From UBA6382 sp964596865 (GTDB lineage Bacteria > Bacteroidota > Bacteroidia > Bacteroidales > Bacteroidaceae), in assembly GCA_964596865.1 (NCBI GenBank), contig CAZQVW010000181.1, positions 1-5,086 of the forward strand: a stretch of 5,086 nucleotides of DNA, read 5' to 3'. A program made the translations under genes and the position numbers. Below are positions 1-5,086 of this stretch, one piece after another (the stretch's first letter is position 1; each line of letters begins with the position of its first letter). Under the pieces are notes generated by a model that worked only from the letters and a program-made list of their open reading frames with translations, did not search any database and was not told where the DNA came from.

Positions 1-22
1 GTATTAATTCTTCTTGTTCCAT
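1..22 (-). CDS. Start of an unidentified divergent gene (5' end only)
   Basis: On the reverse strand an ATG at 22-20 opens a frame reading MEQEELI before the window ends, so only seven codons are visible and no family can be named. The call rests on context. A strong Bacteroidota-type -7 box (TAACTTTGC, reverse complement of 44-52) lies 21 bases upstream in the right orientation. The region between the two is AT-rich and has no clear Shine-Dalgarno sequence, which is normal in this phylum. The gene would be transcribed away from ruvA, which makes 23-331 a divergent intergenic region. That a gene starts here is inference, because a seven-codon frame cannot prove coding. Confidence 0.4.
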
Positions 23-43
23 GACGAGTTTGTATTTTGAATT

Positions 44-52
44 GCAAAGTTA
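44..52 (-). promoter_or_regulatory. Putative -7 promoter box of the divergent gene
   Basis: Read on the reverse strand these bases are TAACTTTGC, a full match to the Bacteroidota primary-sigma -7 consensus TAnnTTTG followed by a pyrimidine. The putative ATG at 22 would give a short leader of roughly 15 nt. The expected -33 position, about 17-23 bases further upstream, falls in the first unit of the dyad repeat array. It shows a CTTTT-rich stretch there and not a clean TTTG, so the -33 half is weak. A protein binding the array would overlap this promoter. Confidence 0.5.
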
Positions 53-55
53 CAT

Positions 56-141
56 AAATAACTTTTCTAAAAGTGGTTTTTCGGTCCAAAATAACTTTTG
101 GAAAAGTGGTTTTAGCATAAAACTTCGCTTTTGAAAAAGTG
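56..141. repeat. Three-unit 33-bp-spaced array with CTTTT-NN-AAAAG dyad cores
   Basis: Unit 1 starts at 56 and unit 2 at 89; their first 21 bases differ at only two positions, which form the dyad centre (CT versus GG). Unit 3 starts at about 122, is degenerate in its first six bases, and matches unit 2 at 13 of 14 bases from 128 to 141. The AAAAGTG block recurs at 69, 102 and 135, exactly 33 bp apart. Each core is an inverted repeat: ACTTTT-CT-AAAAGT at 61-74, ACTTTT-GG-AAAAGT at 94-107, and CTTTT-GA-AAAAG at 128-139. Unit 1 overlaps the expected -33 region of the leftward promoter. Possible roles are an operator for a dimeric regulator, a dispersed intergenic repeat of the genome, or chance AT-rich duplication. 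Arms of 5-6 A/T-rich pairs around a 2-nt centre are too weak for a terminator. Confidence 0.7.
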
Positions 142-171
142 ATTTGGTGCTATTGACGCTGTGGAAAGCTG

Positions 172-179
172 TAAATTTG
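172..179 (+). promoter_or_regulatory. Candidate -7 promoter box for ruvA
   Basis: TAAATTTG matches the Bacteroidota -7 consensus TAnnTTTG on the ruvA strand. A TTG at 153-155 lies 16 bases upstream, slightly closer than the usual 17-23, and a TTTG at 143-146 lies slightly too far at 25. It would give a leader of about 145 nt before the ruvA ATG at 332, which is long. I found no better match nearer the gene; a TCTGTTTG-like sequence just before 304 lacks the TA. The box is supported by sequence match only. Confidence 0.3.
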
Positions 180-331
180 GATTATTCTGTGCGGTATGCT
201 GGCAACAAGAGTGGGAGAGGTTTGGTGGAATGCAATAAAAGTGGTATCTTCGCGTTTTATATAACGGTGGAGTTGCTTTATGGCGCAGCACAATGTCTGT
301 TTGACTTCCACTTTGAAAGAATAAGAAAGCT

Positions 332-940
332 ATGATAGATTATATAAACGGTAAGGTCAGTGAATTGGCGCCTACCAGAGCTGTGGTGGAGGCCAGTGGG
401 GTGGGGTATGAACTCAATATCTCGCTCACTACTTATTCTGCCCTTGAGGGTAAGGCGGAGGCCAAACTCTATGTCTATGAAGACATCCGTGAAGACGCGT
501 GGGTCTTGTTCGGATTTTCGAGCAAGAGCGAGAGAGAACTGTTTCTCTATCTAATTTCTGTGAGTGGTATCGGCGGAAATACGGCACGCACTATCTTATC
601 ATCGTATTCTGTGGGTGAACTATGCAATATCATTGCTAATGGCGAGGACGGAATGCTGAAGAAGGTGAAAGGTATCGGTGGCAAAACCGCTCAAAGAATT
701 ATCGTGGATTTGAAAGATAAGTTGCAGAATTCCGCACTGCTGGCGGACGGTGCTAATACGGTTTCGGCTCAGGGCGCGTCTGTGGCTCTCAACGAAGAGG
801 GCGAGGAAGCTCTGGCTGCTCTTGTTACGTTGGGCTTCTCGCCAGCGCCAGCTAAGAAGGCAGTGAAATCTTTGCTGGAAAATGACGCTAACATGAAAGC
901 CGAGACTATCGTTAAGAAAGCGCTAATGATGATGAGGTAA
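332..940 (+). CDS. ruvA: Holliday junction branch migration complex subunit RuvA
   Basis: RuvA is the cytoplasmic DNA-binding subunit of the RuvAB complex. Its tetramers hold a four-way junction in a square-planar form while RuvB ATPase rings drive branch migration in recombinational repair. The 202 aa match the usual length of about 200. Domain I (OB fold, about 1-63) opens with MIDYINGKV and contains GVGYE at 23-27. REDA at 53-56 is the acidic pin that separates strands at the junction centre; E54 and D55 correspond to E. coli E55 and D56. Domain II holds two helix-hairpin-helix motifs, SGIGGNTA at 78-85 and KGIGGKTAQRII at 113-124, followed by DLKDKL. After a variable linker (about 132-152), domain III (about 155-202), which contacts RuvB, contains ALVTLGFSPAPAKKAV. 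The ATG at 332 fits the family N-terminus exactly. Upstream is purine-rich (AAGAAAG at 323-329) without a canonical Shine-Dalgarno. No ruvB or ruvC lies in the window. It is intact, with stop TAA at 938-940. Confidence 0.97.
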   Translation: MIDYINGKVSELAPTRAVVEASGVGYELNISLTTYSALEGKAEAKLYVYEDIREDAWVLFGFSSKSERELFLYLISVSGIGGNTARTILSSYSVGELCNIIANGEDGMLKKVKGIGGKTAQRIIVDLKDKLQNSALLADGANTVSAQGASVALNEEGEEALAALVTLGFSPAPAKKAVKSLLENDANMKAETIVKKALMMMR

Positions 941-1087
941 GTTCTTTTTAATGAAATACACAAACATTGAGACTTTTATTGTTCTTTACGGATATAATTA
1001 GAGTAGACGCAGAGCTAATATCTGACAGACAAATGGCATAGCCGAGCGGACTTAAATCCCAAACCAAAAGAGACAAATAATCACGTT
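941..1087 (+). other. ruvA-sprA spacer
   Basis: This 147-base gap has no stem-loop followed by a T-run, so I see no intrinsic terminator and read-through from ruvA into sprA is plausible. It also has no clean TAnnTTTG box. A TATAATTAG at 993-1001 is the nearest resemblance but deviates from the phylum consensus. The last stretch before the sprA start (about 1056-1083) is A-rich with little G, as expected for Bacteroidota leaders that work without a Shine-Dalgarno. An in-frame TAA at 1016-1018 limits how far upstream sprA can begin. Confidence 0.5.
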
Positions 1088-4000
1088 GTGAGAAAACTGT
1101 TCAGACACAATAACTTTTCCAGGGCGGCATGGATAATCTCCGTGCTGCTATTGGCGTTTGTACAGGTGGCATCTGCGTTTCAATCGGGATTGACTGAAAG
1201 GTTGGAGAATGCAATCGGTATGTCTGAATCGGAAAGTGCGGAGGGCTCGGATAAATCAGAAAATCCCGAAAATTCGGAGGAGCCTAAGGATAAAGCAGAG
1301 AATACCGCACCCGCAGACTCTACTCGCTATGGCGTAAAGAAGACCGCGCCGGTGGAGCAGAAAGACGTGGATAAGAAAATGGCAGACTTGGACGATGCCG
1401 AGAATGCAAAGACCGAAGCCACCTACGACCCAACCACCAACCGTTATGTTCTTGGTACGAAGATTGGCGATAGTTATTTGAACGCGCCTTTCATTATGAC
1501 AAAAGAGGAGTATGACCGCTGGAGCCTGCGCCGCTCTATGGCCGCTTATTTCCAAAAGAAAAACGAGGACGCTTTTGAGGAAGCTGGTAAAAAGAAATTT
1601 GATTTCACTGATATGCATTTCGACCTTGGTCCTGCAGAAAAGATTTTCGGCCCGGGCGGTGTGCAGGTGAAGATGCAAGGTGATGCCGAATTGAAGATGG
1701 GCATCAATAAGAAGAATATCAACAATCCCTCCTTGCCTATCCGCAATCGCAAGACGATGGGCTTTGATTTCGATGAGAAGGTGAATGTCAATCTTCAGGG
1801 CAAGATTGGCGACAAGATGGATATGAGCCTCAATTATAACACCGAGGCATCCTTCGACTATGATATGCGCAATCTGAAGTTGAAATACGAAGGCAAGGAA
1901 GACGAGATTATCAAATTGGTGGAGGCCGGTAATATCTCTTTTCCCAGCAACAACTCGTTGGTCACCGGTGCCAGTTCGCTATTCGGTTTGCGCACAGATA
2001 TGCAGTTTGGTAAGCTCAAACTGCAGGTGGCTGCCAGTCAGAAGAAGTCGGTGAGCAAGACTGTGCGTTCGCAGGGCGGATCGCAGCTCACCAGTTTCGA
2101 AATCTCCGCCGATGAATACGAAGCCAACCGCCATTTCTTCCTTGGCCATTTCTTCCGCGACAACTACGATCGCTGGATGCAGACCTTGCCCAATATCACC
2201 AGTGGCGTAACCATCAATCGTATTGAAGTGTGGGTAACCAACAAAAATAATACCACCACCAATACCCGCAATATTGTGGCCTTTGCTGATTTGGCAGAGA
2301 ATCAGCATATCAGTAATTCGCGATGGCACGCCACCGGTACCGCTAATCCCTCCAATGCCAGTAACGACCTCTATTCCACTATCAATACGCAGTACACCGA
2401 TGCCCGCCAAATCAATCAGGTCTATTCCACACTGAATGGTATTGGGCTGGAGGGCGGTCTCGACTACGAGAAGATAGAGAGTGCCCGTCTGTTGAGTAGC
2501 AACGAGTATTCTGTAAACACCAAACTGGGGTATATCTCCCTTAAATCCACCCTCCAGACCGACCAAGTGCTGGCCGTGGCCTACGAATATACCTATATGG
2601 GCACCACTTATCAAGTGGGTGAGTTCTCCACCGACAAGGACGACAACACCGTCTGTCTGTATGTGAAGTCGCTGAAGAATGCCGCTAATACTCCCCAAAT
2701 GGCCAACTGGGATTTGATGATGAAGAATATCTATAACCTTGGCGCCACCTCTATTCAGAGCGCCAAATTCCGCCTCGACATCAAATACCTTAGTGATACC
2801 ACCGGCGTCTACCTCACCTACCTGCCTGAGCCCGCTTATAAAGATCGCACACTCCTTAACTTGCTTAATCTTGACCGCCTTGACAACAAGCTTCAGGCGC
2901 ATTCCAACGGATACTATGATTTTGTGGACGGCTATACTGTGGATGCCACCGGTGGGCGCGTCATCTTTCCTGCAGCAGAGCCTTTCGGCAGTTATCTGGC
3001 TTCCGCTATCGCCAACCCTGCTGTGAGCGACAAGTATGTCTTTCAGGAACTCTATGACAGTACCAAGGTTAGGGCGAAGCAAATCGCGAATAAAGACAAG
3101 TTTATGCTGGTGGGGCAATATCAAGGTTCCAGTGGTGGCAACGTAATTTCGCTGGGTAGCGCCAATGTGCCCAGAGGCTCCGTGGTGGTAACTGCTGGAG
3201 GAGTAACACTTACCGAGAATACCGACTATACTGTGAATTATACGGCCGGCGAGGTTACCATCATCAATCAGAGCATTATTGATGCGGGCACAGCTGTGAG
3301 TGTGAGCCTTGAAAGCAATGACGGCGAGGCTTTCCAGCGCAAAACAATGTTGGGATTGAATTGGGAATATGATTTTAACAAGGACTTCCTTATTGGCGGC
3401 ACTATCATGCACCTAAGTGAACAAGCTCTTACCACAAAAGTGGCTATGGGTAGCGAACCGCTGAATAATACTATTTGGGGGCTCAACCTTAGTTGGAAGA
3501 AAAGAAGCCAATGGCTTACGGATATGCTGGATAAGTTGCCTTTACTCCATTTGGAACAGCCTTCCCAAATTAATTTTACGGCTGAGTTCGCCCAACTTAT
3601 AGCAGGCAAAAATGACCAGTCTCAGTCTGGGTCTTCTTATATCGATGATTTTGAAAATACCAAGACCTCCATTGATGTGAGCACGCCCAGCGAATGGGTG
3701 ATTAGTTCCACACCATTGCGTTTCAGTGAAGCCACGCTCTCCGATGATGTCCGCTATGGCTATAATCGCGCACTGTTGGCTTGGTATAATATTGATCCTC
3801 TGTTCACTCGTCGCTCTTCTTCCCTCACTCCGGGGTATATTAAGAGCGACCGCGAGCAACTCTCTAATCATTATGTACGTGAGGTGTATCGCACCGAGCT
3901 CTTTCCTAATCGTGAGCTCACTTATGGCCAATCGTCCACGCTGGATATTCTCAATTTAGCGTATTATCCCTCTTTGCGCGGCCCGTATAACCTCAATCCC

Positions 4001-5086
4001 GATGTAGACAGTAAGGGTAACATTCTCCACCCTGCTCAACATTGGGGTGGAATGATGCGTGCCATTGAGACCAGTGATTTTGACGCTGCCAATGTGGAGT
4101 ATATCGAGTTTTGGATGCTTGATCCGTTTATCTATTCGCGCCGAAATGGAAATTTCAATAAAGGTGGCGATTTCTATATTGACCTTGGCGACATCTCCGA
4201 GGACATTCTCAAGGACGGCAATAAGGCCTACGAGAGCGGTCTTGGGCTGGAGGCCAGCGAAGCCACCTATAGCACCAACAACTGGGGGCGCTGGGCCACG
4301 CAAAGCGCAGTTACCTACGCCTTCAATACCAGTGGCGGAATGCGTGCCCGTCAAGATGTGGGTCTTAATGGGTTGAACAGTGAGGAAGAGGCAACTTTCC
4401 CCACTTATCTGAATTATCTGCAATCTATAAAGAACAAGGTGGAGCCTGCCGTCTATGATAGCATTGCTCGCGACCCTGCCGGAGATGATTATCATTATTT
4501 CCGTGGCTCGGATTACGATGAGGCTCGTACATCTATCCTCGATCGCTACCTCCGCATCAATAATCCCGAGGGTAACTCCGCCGATTCCCAGACTAATCGC
4601 GAAAACTATTCCACCGCCTATAAGACTACGCCAGATGTGGAGGACATAAATAAGGATTACACTCTCAATGAGTATAACAATTATTATGAATACCACGTCC
4701 ATATCCACCCTGACAGTATGCAGGTGGGCATGGGCTACATCGTAGATCGCCGGCGCGCTTCAGTGGCTTTGAGAAATGATACGCGTGATACTGTGAATTG
4801 GTATCTTTTCCGTATACCTCTCACCAATTACATTAAGAAAGAAGGAAATATCAGTGATTTCTCCTCGGTGAGGTTTATGCGTATGTATCTCACCAATTTT
4901 GAAGACCCCACTATTCTTCGTTTCGGCACATTGGAATTGGTGCGTGGCGACTGGCGCAATTATGAGCATTCGCTTACAGGTAGCGCCACAAAAGCGCCTG
5001 AAGGCGAGCTGGATGTTTCGGCTGTGAGCTTGCAAGAAAATAATAACAAAACTCCTGTGAATTACGTGTTGCCTCCTGGTATCTCG
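1088..5086 (+). CDS. sprA: Type IX secretion outer-membrane translocon SprA/Sov (3' truncated by window)
   Basis: SprA (Sov in Porphyromonas) is the very large outer-membrane beta-barrel through which the type IX secretion system exports proteins carrying a C-terminal signal. In Flavobacterium it forms a 36-strand barrel with PorV and a plug protein. The visible 1333 residues are in one unbroken frame, against about 2400-2500 for the family, so roughly the C-terminal 45% is missing. The GTG start fits best: an in-frame TAA lies at 1016-1018, no in-frame ATG lies between it and the GTG, and the first in-frame ATG (codon 45) would lose the signal peptide. Residues 1-30 are a Sec signal (RK, hydrophobic WIISVLLLAFV, cleavage after VASA). 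Residues 45-78 are an acidic Ser/Glu-rich linker. Family hallmarks are VNVNLQGKIGDKMDMSLNYN from 232, YIDDFE from 851, WGGMMR from 986 leading to VEYIEFWMLDPF, DFYIDLGDISEDILKDG from 1028, and YVLPPGIS at the edge. C523 is the only cysteine I saw. It may be co-transcribed with ruvA. Confidence 0.96.
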   Translation, partial: MRKLFRHNNFSRAAWIISVLLLAFVQVASAFQSGLTERLENAIGMSESESAEGSDKSENPENSEEPKDKAENTAPADSTRYGVKKTAPVEQKDVDKKMADLDDAENAKTEATYDPTTNRYVLGTKIGDSYLNAPFIMTKEEYDRWSLRRSMAAYFQKKNEDAFEEAGKKKFDFTDMHFDLGPAEKIFGPGGVQVKMQGDAELKMGINKKNINNPSLPIRNRKTMGFDFDEKVNVNLQGKIGDKMDMSLNYNTEASFDYDMRNLKLKYEGKEDEIIKLVEAGNISFPSNNSLVTGASSLFGLRTDMQFGKLKLQVAASQKKSVSKTVRSQGGSQLTSFEISADEYEANRHFFLGHFFRDNYDRWMQTLPNITSGVTINRIEVWVTNKNNTTTNTRNIVAFADLAENQHISNSRWHATGTANPSNASNDLYSTINTQYTDARQINQVYSTLNGIGLEGGLDYEKIESARLLSSNEYSVNTKLGYISLKSTLQTDQVLAVAYEYTYMGTTYQVGEFSTDKDDNTVCLYVKSLKNAANTPQMANWDLMMKNIYNLGATSIQSAKFRLDIKYLSDTTGVYLTYLPEPAYKDRTLLNLLNLDRLDNKLQAHSNGYYDFVDGYTVDATGGRVIFPAAEPFGSYLASAIANPAVSDKYVFQELYDSTKVRAKQIANKDKFMLVGQYQGSSGGNVISLGSANVPRGSVVVTAGGVTLTENTDYTVNYTAGEVTIINQSIIDAGTAVSVSLESNDGEAFQRKTMLGLNWEYDFNKDFLIGGTIMHLSEQALTTKVAMGSEPLNNTIWGLNLSWKKRSQWLTDMLDKLPLLHLEQPSQINFTAEFAQLIAGKNDQSQSGSSYIDDFENTKTSIDVSTPSEWVISSTPLRFSEATLSDDVRYGYNRALLAWYNIDPLFTRRSSSLTPGYIKSDREQLSNHYVREVYRTELFPNRELTYGQSSTLDILNLAYYPSLRGPYNLNPDVDSKGNILHPAQHWGGMMRAIETSDFDAANVEYIEFWMLDPFIYSRRNGNFNKGGDFYIDLGDISEDILKDGNKAYESGLGLEASEATYSTNNWGRWATQSAVTYAFNTSGGMRARQDVGLNGLNSEEEATFPTYLNYLQSIKNKVEPAVYDSIARDPAGDDYHYFRGSDYDEARTSILDRYLRINNPEGNSADSQTNRENYSTAYKTTPDVEDINKDYTLNEYNNYYEYHVHIHPDSMQVGMGYIVDRRRASVALRNDTRDTVNWYLFRIPLTNYIKKEGNISDFSSVRFMRMYLTNFEDPTILRFGTLELVRGDWRNYEHSLTGSATKAPEGELDVSAVSLQENNNKTPVNYVLPPGIS

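Larger units (their letters stand above)
23..331. other. Divergent intergenic region upstream of ruvA
   Basis: These 309 bases separate the putative leftward gene from ruvA. The first part holds the leftward -7 box and the dyad array. The rest (about 142-331) has no recognisable gene. A 63-codon frame from a TTG at 144 runs to a TGA at 333-335 and overlaps the ruvA ATG as ATGA. Its product has no recognisable domain, it starts at a weak codon inside the repeat, and it crosses the candidate ruvA promoter, so I do not call it a gene. More degenerate AAAAGTGG-like boxes appear at 207-214 (AAGAGTGG), 237-244 (AAAAGTGG) and 263-270 (AACGGTGG). An inverted CCACTTT sits at 308-314 inside a small CTTT-G-AAAG palindrome (311-319), just before ruvA. 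Confidence 0.6.

Noticed and set aside
61..107. The dyads as transcription terminators
   Set aside because: Stems of six mostly A/T pairs with a 2-nt loop are too unstable, and no gene ends next to them.
144..335. 63-codon frame ending with an ATGA overlap onto the ruvA start, suggesting a translationally coupled leader gene
   Set aside because: It begins at TTG inside the repeat array, crosses the candidate ruvA promoter box and has no recognisable domain or codon pattern. A chance overlap is more likely, although the ATGA junction would be worth a conservation check.
967..998. E. coli-like promoter TTGAGA (967-972) with TATAAT (993-998) before sprA
   Set aside because: The spacing is 20 bp, too long for a sigma-70 promoter, and Bacteroidota primary sigma prefers TAnnTTTG, which this sequence lacks. 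I do not call a separate sprA promoter here.
1033..1041. ATG GCA TAG mini-frame in the sprA leader
   Set aside because: Two codons with no ribosome-binding context. A regulatory upstream frame cannot be supported from sequence alone.
1001..1064. tRNA-Leu-like fragments: GTAGACGCAG (1003-1012), GCCGAGCGG (1041-1049) and GGACTTAAATCCC (1048-1060)
   Set aside because: The pieces are reminiscent of D-arm and UAA-anticodon-arm sequences of class II tRNAs, but they are in the wrong order and spacing. I see no acceptor stem, T-arm (GGTTCRA) or CCA. It does not fold as a tRNA by eye, so chance or a very decayed remnant.
1979..3412. 477-codon open frame on the reverse strand inside sprA
   Set aside because: It lies fully antisense to a strongly supported sprA frame with family motifs on both sides. 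Its product is repetitive Gly/Ile/Val/His-rich sequence with no recognisable domain. The length follows from the rarity of in-frame TTA, CTA and TCA codons in sprA, which keeps the complementary frame free of stops.
3956..4708. 250-codon open frame on the reverse strand with Ile/Val-rich, membrane-like sequence
   Set aside because: The hydrophobic runs are the complement of Asp/Asn/Tyr codons (GAT, AAT, TAT) in sprA. It is a shadow of the real gene and has no signal of its own.

Overview
The window comes from a member of the phylum Bacteroidota, most likely the order Bacteroidales. Two things show this: a long open frame that reads as SprA/Sov, the outer-membrane translocon of the type IX secretion system found only in this phylum, and promoter-like boxes matching the Bacteroidota consensus TAnnTTTG. 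The genus cannot be decided from this stretch.

Layout. Positions 1-22 hold what looks like the first seven codons of a gene pointing left out of the window. Positions 23-331 are a non-coding, AT-rich gap between that divergent gene and ruvA. The gap carries a TAnnTTTGC box for the leftward gene, an array of three 33-bp-spaced units each with a CTTTT-NN-AAAAG dyad core, and a possible TAnnTTTG box facing ruvA. Positions 332-940 are a complete ruvA (Holliday junction branch migration protein, 202 aa). A 147-bp gap (941-1087) with no recognisable terminator follows. From 1088 to the window edge runs sprA on the + strand. It starts at GTG with a clear signal peptide, is uninterrupted for 1333 codons, and is cut by the end of the window at slightly more than half of the usual family length.

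How the genes relate. RuvA is a cytoplasmic DNA-recombination protein and SprA is an outer-membrane secretion channel, so they share no pathway. Their same-strand order, short gap and lack of a visible terminator suggest they may share a transcript. From general knowledge, a ruvA-sprA order recurs in many Bacteroidota genomes. I see no mobile element, CRISPR array, complete tRNA or rRNA. I also see no convincing undescribed multi-gene system. The most unusual signal is the phased dyad array at about 56-141.
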